A stretch of DNA of 24,072 bases from Peptacetobacter sp900539645 (GTDB taxonomy: Bacteria > Bacillota > Clostridia > Peptostreptococcales > Peptostreptococcaceae): NCBI RefSeq assembly GCF_047807365.1, contig NZ_JBLOUI010000039.1, forward strand, positions 1-24,072, in the 5' to 3' direction. The translations under genes and the position numbers were made by a program. The notes below the pieces were generated by a model. That model worked only from the letters and a program-made list of their open reading frames with translations, was not told the origin of the DNA and did not search any database. This document shows, piece by piece, positions 16,100 through 24,057 of this stretch. Numbering within the stretch: position 1 is the stretch's first letter; each line of letters begins with the position of its first letter.

Positions 16100-16762
16100 G
16101 TGAAGAATAGTAAATTTGTGCTAGGTGTTTTAGTTGTTCTTATTGTTGTACTTAGCATAATGTTAGGAATGAATATAAAAGTTTATATGGATAATAAAAA
16201 TGAGTCTATTTCTAAAAATGAGACAGTACAAAAGGAAGCTAATAAAGAAAATGAAGAGAATCTTGAAAAAGAGGAAGAAGTAGAACCGGAAGAAGAAACA
16301 TTAGAAGAATGGCAAATAGAATGTAAGGAGGAACATGTTCCATATGGATATGGTATGTGTTCAGATGCTGAAAGTCATAGAATGCAGAGTAGAGATTTGA
16401 GTAGTACTTCGCTTAGTGGGTATCCAGGGAATAAAACTGATATAGAAGTTGGTATAGATTGGTATAAAAATGAATGTTTAAGTATGCATAATGGGGAATG
16501 TGAAGAGATAGGTGAGCATCAAGCGAAAATATTAGCTACAGAAGATGCCTATGATGAGTTGACAGAATTTGGGCTTGATAGAGAAACTGTATATTATTAT
16601 ATTAGAGAAGGTGCATATAATGGTTTCCAATATGCTAGATTCTATCAAGGTCAAGAAGATATGAAAGACTATATATATGTAAATTCTCCAGAACATATGT
16701 CAGGATTAAGTTGGGAGCGTGGATTTAGAAATACATTTGAGAAGTACAAGGATTATAAATAA
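16100..16762 (+). CDS. Membrane-anchored extracellular protein, function unknown
   Basis: I do not recognise this 220-residue protein. It starts with a short basic segment and one membrane helix (about residues 6-28, FVLGVLVVLIVVLSIMLGMN). A strongly acidic Glu-rich linker (about 45-72) follows, then a mostly hydrophilic domain of about 145 residues. That domain has four cysteines in two groups (IEC..GMC and NEC..GEC), which could form disulfides outside the cell, and many aromatic residues near the C-terminus. There is no lipobox and no LPXTG motif. GTG at 16100 is chosen because AGGAGGG (about 16087-16093) precedes it; the longer frame from 16031 would include the promoter. It is monocistronic, with its own terminator. 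Base composition is like its neighbours. Confidence 0.75.
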   Translation: MKNSKFVLGVLVVLIVVLSIMLGMNIKVYMDNKNESISKNETVQKEANKENEENLEKEEEVEPEEETLEEWQIECKEEHVPYGYGMCSDAESHRMQSRDLSSTSLSGYPGNKTDIEVGIDWYKNECLSMHNGECEEIGEHQAKILATEDAYDELTEFGLDRETVYYYIREGAYNGFQYARFYQGQEDMKDYIYVNSPEHMSGLSWERGFRNTFEKYKDYK

Positions 16763-16803
16763 ATTTCAATTTGAAAAATAAAAACTAAATAGGAAATTTA
16801 TTG

Positions 16804-16837
16804 AAAGTAGGGGAGAATTTCTTCCCTACTTTTATTA
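16804..16837 (+). terminator. Intrinsic terminator after the membrane protein gene
   Basis: AAAGTAGGGGAG (16804-16815) pairs over 12 bp with CTTCCCTACTTT (16821-16832), with one G-T pair. TTATTAT follows. Confidence 0.8.
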
Positions 16838-16939
16838 TGTCTAAAATTATTGAAATTGTAGTTAAAAGATAGAATAATGAAAAAATAAGAAAAGTTCCAA
16901 GTAAAACAAAAAGATATTTAAAATATATAAAAGATGAGA

Positions 16940-16983
16940 TATAATATAAATGAATTACTAATTTAGAAAGGGTTGACTTAGGT

Positions 16984-17002
<19 letters not shown>
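16940..17002 (+). promoter_or_regulatory. Candidate promoters upstream of the ACAG repeat
   Basis: TATAAT at 16940-16945 has only TTTAAA at 16917-16922 as a -35. A second option is TTGACT (16973-16978) with TAAAAT (16997-17002) at 18 bp, which would start RNA close to or inside the repeat. Only the first option gives a transcript that includes the 45-codon leader ORF. Confidence 0.35.
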
Positions 17003-17108
<106 letters not shown>

Positions 17109-17121
<13 letters not shown>

Positions 17122-17150
17122 TCTAAAGGGATTACTCTGCATTTTTTTAT
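17109..17150 (+). terminator. Terminator/attenuator upstream of the CWB2 gene
   Basis: A 15-bp stem with one mismatch (17109-17123 with 17130-17144), loop TAAAGG, is followed by a T-run to about 17148. It ends about 60 bases before the CWB2 start. I see no convincing promoter between it and that gene (best: TACAAA, 17 bp, TAGAAT at 17150-17178). Confidence 0.75.
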
Positions 17151-17211
17151 ACAAAAAGCAATCTAAACCCAGTAGAATTGTTTTTAAGAAAATAAAATGG
17201 AGGATGAAATT

Positions 17212-19710
17212 ATGAAAACACCAAAGCATTTAGCAACTGCTATGGCAGTAGCAATGGTAGCAACTAGTGTAGCTCCAGTAATGGCAGCAACAACAACTAG
17301 TAACGAAGAAATAATAGGAAAAAATAGAACGGAAACAGCAGTAAAAATAAGTCAGGACGGATGGAAAAGTGCAGAAACTGTAATATTAGTTAATGATTCT
17401 GCAATACCAGATGCATTAACAGCAACTCCTCTTGCATATGCAAAAAATGCTCCAATACTTTTAACAGGCAAAGATGGATTAAGCAAAGAAACAGCAGATG
17501 AAATAAAAAGATTAGGTGCAAAAGATGTAATAATGATAGGTGGAGATGCAGTTCTTACATCTAAAGTAGAAGAAGGTCTAAAAGCATTAAAACTAAAAGT
17601 AGACAGAATAAAAGGATCTACAAGAGAAGAAACAGCTCTAGCAATAGCTAAAAGATTAGACGGAATAAAAGACATTTCTGAAATAGCAGTAGTAAATGGT
17701 ACAACTGGTCTTGCAGATGCGGTATCTGTTGCAGCTGCAGCAGCTGAAAAAGGAATGCCAATACTTCTTGCAAATCCTAAAAAAGGATTAGCAGTAGCTG
17801 AAAAATTCATAAAAGGTGAATCAATAAAATCATCATTTGTAATAGGTGGAAAAACTGTATTACCAGAAAAATTAGTATCAGCTCTACCATCTAAACAGAG
17901 AATAGAAGGATCAAACAGAAATGATACAAATGCAAAGGTTATAGAAAAATTCTATGTAGGTAAAGAATTAAACAACGTATACCTAGCAAAAGATGGAATG
18001 GGAGATTCAGGACAGTTAATAGATGCATTAGCAGTTGGAGCACTTGCAGCTAAAAATGGAGCACCAGTATTAATAGCTTCTAAAAAATTAAGTGAAAAAC
18101 AGGTAGATGTAGTTAATACTAAGAAAACTGCGACAATAACTCAGGTTGGTGGAAAAGGTAACGAAGGTGCATTCAGCCAGTTAAAAGAAATAGAAAAATC
18201 AGAAGTAATAAAAGTTAAAAATGAAGCAGAACTTCAGGAAGCATTAAAGAAAGCAAATGCTAATGATGTTATAGAAATAGAATCAAGTGCAAGTATATCA
18301 AAAGATGTAACTTTATCTACAAATAACGCTGTTGAAATAAATGTAAAAGGTGATTTAAAAGGAGAAGTTACTGTAAAAGCTCCAAATGCAGATATTAAAA
18401 ACAGTGGAAGTATAGGTACTTTAGTTGTAAAAGATGGTAAGAATACAACAATAGAAAATACTTCTGGTGGTAAGATAGATAAAGTAGAAGTTGATTCAAG
18501 TTCTGAAAATGTTAAAGTAGAAAATAATGGTAAGATAGATAAGGTTGAAAATAATGCATCTGGTACTAATATAGAAAATAATGGTACTATATCAAAACCA
18601 ATTACTGGTACAACTACACCAAATGTTGAAGGAAACAAGCCAGGCGGTGGAGATACTTCTGGAGGTGGATCTTCATCAGGAACAGTTACGCCAAGTGTTA
18701 AATACTACGATGTTGCGACTAGTAGTGAATTAGCTGATGCTATAGCTAATGTCAAAAAAGGTGAAGTTATACGTTTAATGGATAATATAACTGTTGACAA
18801 ACAGATTGCTCTATCACCATCAGGTGAAACAATAATAGACTTAAATGGATTTACACTTACTTCTGAATTTGAAGTAAATGATGAAAGTGGAGCATCAATT
18901 GAAAATGTAGAGGCAGGAGAAATATTAACTATTAAAAATGGAAATTTAAAGACTAAAGCAAAAACAGTAACAAATTCTTGTATAGATGGTTATGCTGGAG
19001 GAACTATCAATTTAGATAATATTGTATATACAACAAGTGGAAGTGGTGTATTTTTAGCAGGAAAAAATGCAACTGCAAATATTATAAATACAACAATAAA
19101 TTCTCAAGGATATTGTGTAACTACAAATGCAAAAACTAAAGATAATCATGGTGTAATATATAACTTAAAAGGATCTACATTTAATGGCGGAAGTGGAGAA
19201 CATGATGCGGGAACAGCTATTTTAGTAAATGTACCAGGTATATATACTATTGATAATTGTAAAATTCAAGGATACTTACAAGGTTTAGTAGTTAGAGGTG
19301 GAACTGCAACTATATCAAATACTACTATTACAAATACACTTAGTAGTAGTGATTTACTAAATTATTTTGATAATAGAAATTGGGGTTCAGGGAATATGGT
19401 AAATCTTGCAGTATTAACTGTAGGAAATAAAGCTCCAGGTTCTTATCAGTATTCTACAAATGTTGAATTAAAAAATACTAAGCTTATAAATGGTAATAGA
19501 ACACATATGAGTCCTGCTATATATATGTGGGGAAATGATGGCGAAGGATTAGGAGCAACTTTAAAATACGATAATTCTTGTACAATAGACGGAGATATAA
19601 TACTAGGAAATGATAAATGTATAATAAATGGAGTACAAGGACCTCTTCCAAAACCAGTAGAACCAGAAAAACCAACACAACCAGAAAAAACAGAAACAAC
19701 AACTAAATAA
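17212..19710 (+). CDS. CWB2-anchored cell wall surface protein with beta-helix domain
   Basis: The 832-residue exported protein has a signal peptide (1-25, cut after PVMA). Three CWB2 repeats follow (about 34-125, 126-225 and 226-325; IIGKNRTETA, IKGSTREETA, IEGSNRNDT), the module that fixes S-layer and Cwp proteins to the clostridial wall polymer. Next is an Asn/Lys/Ser-rich repetitive stretch (about 335-465), a Gly/Ser linker, and a C-terminal parallel beta-helix (about 495-800) with NTTI-type rungs like adhesins and polysaccharide-active proteins. A Pro/Glu/Thr tail ends it. No catalytic residues are evident, so adhesion or wall function is inference. ATG at 17212 follows GGAGG. Gln codons switch from 7 of 7 CAG in the N-terminal half to 2 of 7 in the C-terminal half, suggesting a mosaic gene. 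Confidence 0.9.
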   Translation: MKTPKHLATAMAVAMVATSVAPVMAATTTSNEEIIGKNRTETAVKISQDGWKSAETVILVNDSAIPDALTATPLAYAKNAPILLTGKDGLSKETADEIKRLGAKDVIMIGGDAVLTSKVEEGLKALKLKVDRIKGSTREETALAIAKRLDGIKDISEIAVVNGTTGLADAVSVAAAAAEKGMPILLANPKKGLAVAEKFIKGESIKSSFVIGGKTVLPEKLVSALPSKQRIEGSNRNDTNAKVIEKFYVGKELNNVYLAKDGMGDSGQLIDALAVGALAAKNGAPVLIASKKLSEKQVDVVNTKKTATITQVGGKGNEGAFSQLKEIEKSEVIKVKNEAELQEALKKANANDVIEIESSASISKDVTLSTNNAVEINVKGDLKGEVTVKAPNADIKNSGSIGTLVVKDGKNTTIENTSGGKIDKVEVDSSSENVKVENNGKIDKVENNASGTNIENNGTISKPITGTTTPNVEGNKPGGGDTSGGGSSSGTVTPSVKYYDVATSSELADAIANVKKGEVIRLMDNITVDKQIALSPSGETIIDLNGFTLTSEFEVNDESGASIENVEAGEILTIKNGNLKTKAKTVTNSCIDGYAGGTINLDNIVYTTSGSGVFLAGKNATANIINTTINSQGYCVTTNAKTKDNHGVIYNLKGSTFNGGSGEHDAGTAILVNVPGIYTIDNCKIQGYLQGLVVRGGTATISNTTITNTLSSSDLLNYFDNRNWGSGNMVNLAVLTVGNKAPGSYQYSTNVELKNTKLINGNRTHMSPAIYMWGNDGEGLGATLKYDNSCTIDGDIILGNDKCIINGVQGPLPKPVEPEKPTQPEKTETTTK

Positions 19711-19716
19711 ATAATA

Positions 19717-19743
19717 AAAAAGCTGCCATTTTGGCAGCTTTTT
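19717..19743 (+). terminator. Intrinsic terminator after the CWB2 gene
   Basis: A perfect 11-bp stem, AAAAAGCTGCC (19717-19727) with GGCAGCTTTTT (19733-19743), has loop ATTTT. The symmetric A and T tracts could also stop transcription coming from apbE. Confidence 0.85.
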
Positions 19744-19935
19744 CTGTATGTGCGATGATATTATTTAATTAAAGTCATGTAAGCCAAAATTGGCAAACCG
19801 ATAAAATATAATATAACAAAATTATATCTAAAAATCAGCCAAACGTAAAGGAAAAAATAAAAAAATCATTTCAAAATCTAAAAAAACAAATCAACAAAAT
19901 AATTCATTCAAAAAGAACTAAAAATTACCTTTCCT

Positions 19936-21009
19936 TTACTTAACAACTGTAAAATCATCATTTAAAATCTCAAACTCATCCTTGAATCCCTTAGTCAAGT
20001 AAACTTTCTTATCCTTAGTAACGAAAACAGCTTCAACATTATCTATACTCTCAATCAGTTTCTTACCATCTTCAAGCCCAAGAGCAAATGCAGATGTAGA
20101 AAGTGCATCGCAGTTTATAGACTTATCAGAGATGATACTAACACTAAGAAGATTATTATCGAATGGATAGCCATCTGCTGGATTTAGTATGTGATGATAC
20201 TTCTTGCCGTCTTTTTCAACAAATCTCTCGTAAACACCAGAAGTTACAACAGATTTATTACTCACCTTAACACTTGCGAACGAATCATTTGCGTTTTCGA
20301 TAGGATTTTTAAGACCAATGTTAAAATCACCAATAGTCTTGATATTTCCACCTAAGTTTATTATAGCTTTTTCGACTTCACTAGCTTTTAAGTATAGAGC
20401 AACTTGGTCTGCTGCGAAACCTTTAGCTATTGCGCCTAAGTCTATTTTCATACCTTTTTTCTTTAAGAAAACAGTATACTCCTTATCAAAAGTTTCATTT
20501 TTTCCGTCACCATCTTGATCAGTTTCTAGCTTAATCTCCTTAGCTTCTACATTCTTGTAGTCTATTAAAGGTATGAGAGCGTCTATTTCAGATTTTTCAG
20601 GAACTCTAGCATCCTTTTTACCTATAGACCAAAGATCGCTGACAGGTCCTATACTTACATCAAAATTGCCATCAGATATTTTTGAGTAGTGTAGAGCTTC
20701 TTTAACAACTTCATAAGTTTCTTCTGAAACTTTGACAGGTTTGATACCTGCATTTTTATTTATTTTGGAAACATCACTTCCTGGAATTTCTGTACTCATA
20801 AGGTTGTCGATATTCTTTACAACATCGTCGCACCCTTTAAGTATTTCCATTGCTTTCTTTTCTTTCTTTCCATATACTGTGACAGTATTCACAGTTCCTA
20901 AATAGTAGTTTGTCTGAGAGTAGTTCTCGTCCATATTAGGTCTAAATATAAAATATCCTGCAACTAATAATATTATTAGTACAACAATTTGTGGAGCAGA
21001 TTTTCTCAT
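19936..21009 (-). CDS. apbE: FAD:protein FMN transferase (ApbE)
   Basis: ApbE transfers FMN from FAD to a Thr of target proteins such as RnfG/NqrC subunits, outside the membrane. The 357-residue protein has an N-terminal membrane helix (about 6-23). It has no lipobox Cys, unlike many ApbE lipoproteins. Family features are LGTVNTVTVYG (37-47), FDVSIGPVSDLWSIG (116-130), KIDLGAIAKGFAAD (188-201), INLGGNIKTIG (217-227) and the metal-binding DALSTSAF at 301-308. A short Asp/Gly/Lys-rich insertion (about 163-176) is unusual. The ATG follows AAGGAG on the minus strand. It is divergent from a NusG-domain-II gene, a pairing often seen with Rnf or other flavin-based redox systems. Confidence 0.95.
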   Translation of the reverse strand: MRKSAPQIVVLIILLVAGYFIFRPNMDENYSQTNYYLGTVNTVTVYGKKEKKAMEILKGCDDVVKNIDNLMSTEIPGSDVSKINKNAGIKPVKVSEETYEVVKEALHYSKISDGNFDVSIGPVSDLWSIGKKDARVPEKSEIDALIPLIDYKNVEAKEIKLETDQDGDGKNETFDKEYTVFLKKKGMKIDLGAIAKGFAADQVALYLKASEVEKAIINLGGNIKTIGDFNIGLKNPIENANDSFASVKVSNKSVVTSGVYERFVEKDGKKYHHILNPADGYPFDNNLLSVSIISDKSINCDALSTSAFALGLEDGKKLIESIDNVEAVFVTKDKKVYLTKGFKDEFEILNDDFTVVK

Positions 21010-21030
21010 TTTTTAATTCTCCTTGTCAAA

Positions 21031-21050
21031 ATTTATAGTCATTTATAGTC
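21031..21050. repeat. Tandem 10-bp direct repeat in the apbE leader
   Basis: ATTTATAGTC occurs twice head to tail, directly between the apbE ribosome binding site and the palindrome at 21061-21089. It may be a regulator site or chance. Confidence 0.6.
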
Positions 21051-21060
21051 GATAATATCA

Positions 21061-21089
21061 AATTATGATATGATAATTATATCATAATT
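21061..21089. promoter_or_regulatory. Palindrome between apbE and the NusG-II gene
   Basis: Perfect 11-bp arms AATTATGATAT (21061-21071) and ATATCATAATT (21079-21089) are separated by GATAATT. TGATAATTATATCA and the adjoining TTGATAAT resemble, but do not match exactly, a Fur-type box. Its place in the divergent intergenic region suggests joint control of both genes. Confidence 0.45.
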
Positions 21090-21200
21090 GATAATAAATT
21101 TATTATACAAAAGAAAATAACGGATAGTTTATTAAGATTAAGGATAGAAATTTGTTAGATATTATTATTTGGAAAATTTTTTTGTGGGAAGGAAGTTATT

Positions 21201-21572
21201 ATGAAAAAGAAAGATTTTATTTTGATTGCGGTTGTACTAGTTGCAGTTGCAGCACTTTTTGGATATACAAAGTTTAAGGATGCAAATGAGAAAGCTGCAT
21301 TTGTAGAAGTTTATAAAGATAACGAGCTTTATAAAGAAATTCCACTAGATGAGGAAGCAGAATTTACTATAAAGGATGGAGAGCATATAAATAAGGTCAA
21401 GGTCCACGATCATGGTGTTGAGGTGATTGAGGCTAATTGTCCAGACAAGGTGTGCGTTAAGACAGGATTTATCACTAAGCCGAGCCAAAGTATAGTTTGC
21501 ATACCTAATAAACTGAATATAAAGATTGTAGATAATAATTCGAGTGATGATATAGATGCAGTAGTTCAGTAG
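21201..21572 (+). CDS. NusG domain II-containing membrane-anchored protein
   Basis: The 123-residue protein has one N-terminal membrane helix (about 5-23) and an extracytoplasmic NusG-domain-II-like beta domain (about 33-112). The conserved CPDKVCVKTG (Cys80 and Cys85) and the later SIVCIPNKL are hallmarks of this family in Firmicutes. The family is often encoded next to apbE, Rnf subunits or heptaprenyl diphosphate synthase genes. Its biochemical role is not established; the Cys pair could bind metal or form a disulfide. ATG at 21201 follows GGAAGG. It is divergent from apbE and lies 36 bases before ung, so it may share a transcript with ung. Confidence 0.85.
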   Translation: MKKKDFILIAVVLVAVAALFGYTKFKDANEKAAFVEVYKDNELYKEIPLDEEAEFTIKDGEHINKVKVHDHGVEVIEANCPDKVCVKTGFITKPSQSIVCIPNKLNIKIVDNNSSDDIDAVVQ

Positions 21573-21608
21573 AGATATGGAAGATATTATTTTGAGAGGA
21601 GATTTTTA

Positions 21609-22352
21609 ATGAATATATATAACGAAGAGAGTTTTACTAAAGAAGCGTGGAAAAGTTTAATAAATACAGATTGGAAAGATATACTTAGTGATGAGTTTGA
21701 TAAACCGTATTTTGAGAAGTTAAATGAGTTTTTAAAGGGTGAGTACAAGGAACACGAGGTATTTCCTAAAAGGGAGGATATATTCACAGCTTTAAATCAT
21801 ACATCATTTAAAGATACTAAGATTCTACTTTTAGGTCAGGATCCATATCACAATGATGGTCAGGCTCATGGGCTTGCATTTTCAGTTCTTCCAGGAATTA
21901 AAACACCACCATCACTTAAAAACATGTATAAGGAATTAAATGCAGAGTATGGTTGCTTTATACCAGATAATGGGTATCTTATGGATTGGGCAGATCAGGG
22001 AGTTCTTCTTTTAAACACATCGCTAACCGTTAGAGCACATGAGGCGAACTCTCATAGCAAAAAGGGATGGGAAAAGTTTACAGATAGAATAATAGAAATT
22101 TTAAATGACAGAGAGGATCCTGTGGTGTTTATACTTTGGGGAAATAATGCTAAAAAGAAAGTTAAACTAATAAATACAGACAAACATTACATATTAGAGG
22201 GGACTCATCCAAGTCCACTTTCTGCAAATAGAGGATTTTTCGGGTGTAATCATTTTAAAAAGGCTAATGAAATATTAAAAAGTATTGGTAAAACTGAAAT
22301 CGATTGGCAGATAAATAATTTAAAAGAAGATGAGCAGATGAGTTTAATATAG
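21609..22352 (+). CDS. ung: Uracil-DNA glycosylase, family 1
   Basis: Ung removes uracil from DNA as the first step of base excision repair. The 247-residue protein has the water-activating loop GQDPYH with Asp78, the uracil-binding strand VLLLNTSLTVR, and the Leu-intercalation loop region HPSPLSANRGFFG with His200, all as in family 1 enzymes. It is about 20 residues longer than E. coli Ung, mainly at an N-terminal segment and a C-terminal tail after the conserved core. ATG at 21609 follows GAGGAG. No clear terminator hairpin follows it; the next 86 bases are T-rich and then contain the tRNA-Sec promoter. Confidence 0.96.
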   Translation: MNIYNEESFTKEAWKSLINTDWKDILSDEFDKPYFEKLNEFLKGEYKEHEVFPKREDIFTALNHTSFKDTKILLLGQDPYHNDGQAHGLAFSVLPGIKTPPSLKNMYKELNAEYGCFIPDNGYLMDWADQGVLLLNTSLTVRAHEANSHSKKGWEKFTDRIIEILNDREDPVVFILWGNNAKKKVKLINTDKHYILEGTHPSPLSANRGFFGCNHFKKANEILKSIGKTEIDWQINNLKEDEQMSLI

Positions 22353-22389
22353 TTTTTTTCGATTTTTTTATTTATTTTTTGAATAACAC

Positions 22390-22418
22390 TTGCAAAAGAG
22401 TATTCTATGTGTTATATT
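22390..22418 (+). promoter_or_regulatory. Promoter of selC
   Basis: TTGCAA (22390-22395) and TATATT (22413-22418) are spaced by 17 bp, with RNA starting about 14 bases before the mature tRNA 5' end. Confidence 0.55.
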
Positions 22419-22438
22419 ATTACTGTTGAAAAAACCAC

Positions 22439-22535
22439 GGGGGTGGATGGGTGCTGGTGTGCCCTCTAGTCTTCAAAACTAGTATGAGGGGTTAGGAGCC
22501 TCTTAGGTGGGTTCAATTCCCACGCACTCCCGCCA
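22439..22535 (+). tRNA. selC: Selenocysteine tRNA, anticodon UCA
   Basis: The RNA has the features of bacterial tRNA-Sec. The D stem is long at 6 bp (22449-22454 with 22459-22464) with loop TGGT. The anticodon stem CTAGT/ACTAG carries UCA at 22473-22475 in loop CTTCAAA. The variable arm is long (about 22483-22506), and the T arm is GTGGG/CCCAC with loop TTCAATT. The extended acceptor stem ends in encoded CCA (22533-22535). Seven acceptor pairs form; the eighth position would be a G-G mismatch (22446 with 22524), which is odd for the usual 8/5 fold. It works with SelA, SelB and SelD encoded about 7-11 kb upstream. Confidence 0.95.
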
Positions 22536-22549
22536 ATACAGTATATTAT

Positions 22550-22577
22550 GGAACCTGAATAAAGGTTCCTTTTTTTA
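22550..22577 (+). terminator. Intrinsic terminator of selC
   Basis: GGAACCT (22550-22556) pairs with AGGTTCC (22563-22569) and is followed by eight T. Confidence 0.85.
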
Positions 22578-22612
22578 TATATTCTAAATATTTACTTGGA
22601 GGAATTAAAAAA

Positions 22613-23320
22613 ATGATGGATTGGGAAAAAAGAACATCTCTTGTTGTGGGAGATGAGGGAATAGAAAAATTAAACAATGCAAGTGTGATAATATTTGGAG
22701 TAGGTGGTGTCGGTGGATTTGCAGCTGAAGCAATAGCAAGAGCTGGAGTTGGAAATATCACGATAGTAGACTTTGACGATGTTGATATAACAAATATAAA
22801 CAGACAGATAATAGCACTTCACTCTACAGTTGGAAAGATGAAAGTAGACGTATTTAAAGAGAGAATAAAAGACATAAATCCAAATGTAAACATAACTGCA
22901 ATCGCTGAAAAATACACTCCAGAAAATGGAGAAGAACTGCTAAGCAGCGGTGATTTTGATTACGCAATAGATGCAATAGATATGATAACTTCTAAAATAC
23001 ATCTTATAGAAACTTGTACTAAAAAAGGAATCAAAATAATAAGTTCTATGGGAATGGGAAACAAACTAGACCCTACCAAAATAGAACTTACAGACATATA
23101 CAAAACTAGCATGTGTCCTCTAGCTAGAGTAATGAGAAGAGAATTAAAAAACAGAGGAATAAAAAAACTAAAAGTCGTATACTCAACTGAAAAAGCAATA
23201 GAGCCAAAAGAAAAAATAATGAACGGAAACAAAATGACTGCAGGAAGTGTATCATTTGTACCATCTGTGGCAGGATTAATAATGGCATCTGCTGTAATAA
23301 ATGACTTATTAGGTGAATAA
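22613..23320 (+). CDS. tcdA: tRNA threonylcarbamoyladenosine dehydratase (TcdA)
   Basis: TcdA is an E1-like ATP-dependent enzyme that cyclises t6A37 of ANN-decoding tRNAs to ct6A. The 235-residue protein has the Rossmann ATP site GVGGVGG (29-35), acidic residues DFDDVDITNINRQ that bind the adenylate, and the TcdA/CsdL-type segment SSMGMGNKLDPTKIELTDIYKTSMCPLARVMRREL with its conserved Cys. It lacks the ThiF/MoeB zinc-binding cysteine pairs, which favours TcdA over those relatives. ATG at 22613 follows GGAGG by 10 bases; the ATG at 22616 gives a slightly different spacing and cannot be excluded. It lies just after selC and its terminator. Confidence 0.92.
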   Translation: MMDWEKRTSLVVGDEGIEKLNNASVIIFGVGGVGGFAAEAIARAGVGNITIVDFDDVDITNINRQIIALHSTVGKMKVDVFKERIKDINPNVNITAIAEKYTPENGEELLSSGDFDYAIDAIDMITSKIHLIETCTKKGIKIISSMGMGNKLDPTKIELTDIYKTSMCPLARVMRRELKNRGIKKLKVVYSTEKAIEPKEKIMNGNKMTAGSVSFVPSVAGLIMASAVINDLLGE

Positions 23321-23347
23321 TCAATACATAATAAATGACTATAAAAT

Positions 23348-23397
23348 AAAAAATAGCTAATCAACTAAAAAATAGATTAAGTTGTTAGCTATTTTTT
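23348..23397. terminator. Bidirectional terminator between tcdA and the P-loop gene
   Basis: A 13-bp stem (23348-23360 with 23385-23397), extended past a one-base bulge by CAACT/AGTTG, has A- and T-tracts on both sides. It serves both converging genes. Confidence 0.85.
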
Positions 23398-23398
23398 A

Positions 23399-23884
23399 TT
23401 ACTTATCAAAAAAAGTGATTACTACTTCACCTTCATCTTTAGGCTCTTCAAATCCGTTATAATACATTTCAAATGTTTTTTCATCTATAAATTGAGAATT
23501 AGCATCATGATTTTTGTTTCTAGATTCTATTCTCTTTTTTAAGGTTTCCTTATCAATTTTTAAATATATAAGCTGTATATCTGCACCAAGTTCTTCTAAA
23601 AAATTTTTATAATATTTTCTAGTGGACTTATTCCAAAAGCTGAAATCTATTACAAGATTTTTATCTTCTTTTATATAATTTACTATGTCATTTTGAAGTT
23701 TAGACTCTACAATTGAGGAAAGTTCTTTATAATTATCATTTGGATAATCTATTCCTCTAGCTCCGTATAATTTCCACATTTCCTCATCTATGGAAATTCT
23801 TATAAATCCTTCTTTTTCTTTTTTCTTTGCAAATGTGGTTTTGCCAGACCCACAAACTCCACACATCATAATTACCTTGCTCAT
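23399..23884 (-). CDS. P-loop ATP-binding protein (AAA_33/kinase-like)
   Basis: The 161-residue cytoplasmic protein has a Walker A motif GVCGSGKT (9-16). A DFSFWNKSTRKYYKN segment (about 80-94) resembles the acceptor/Walker B region of small zeta-toxin, polynucleotide-kinase and chloramphenicol-phosphotransferase-like kinases. An Arg-rich lid (KKRIESRNKNHD, about 119-130) follows. Members phosphorylate varied small molecules or nucleic acids, so the substrate cannot be stated. There is no antitoxin-like gene beside it. The ATG follows AAAAGGATGTGAT on the minus strand. Transcription is towards tcdA, with a shared terminator. Confidence 0.8.
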   Translation of the reverse strand: MSKVIMMCGVCGSGKTTFAKKKEKEGFIRISIDEEMWKLYGARGIDYPNDNYKELSSIVESKLQNDIVNYIKEDKNLVIDFSFWNKSTRKYYKNFLEELGADIQLIYLKIDKETLKKRIESRNKNHDANSQFIDEKTFEMYYNGFEEPKDEGEVVITFFDK

Positions 23885-23982
23885 AAAAATATCACATCCT
23901 TTTAATTTACCTTTATTCTTCTGCTGAAGCCATAATAAGTATATCTCCAGGCAGTAGTTTTCGCTCTGTTAACTTATTTAGT

Positions 23983-24057
23983 ATTGAATCTCGACCCCGG
24001 TAGGGTTTACAATGATTTCACCCAAAAACACATTCCCCCTACGGAAAGGAGTCGAGA
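23983..24057 (-). repeat. Nested inverted repeat, possible mobile-element right end
   Basis: TCTCGAC (23989-23995) pairs with GTCGAGA (24051-24057). Inside, CCGGTAGGG (23997-24005) pairs with CCCTACGG (24037-24044) with one extra base. Read on the minus strand the structure ends in GATTCAAT at 23990-23983. This pattern recalls the right end and guide-RNA scaffold of IS200/IS605-type TnpB elements, with the rest beyond the window. No transposase ORF is visible here, so the assignment is weak. Confidence 0.3.

Noticed and set aside
23909..24027. Minus-strand frame with an in-frame TGA resembling a small selenoprotein tail (FG-TGA-NHCK...)
   Set aside because: A TAG stop lies five codons upstream of the TGA with no start codon between, and no convincing SECIS hairpin follows. 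The bases are better explained by the inverted repeat.
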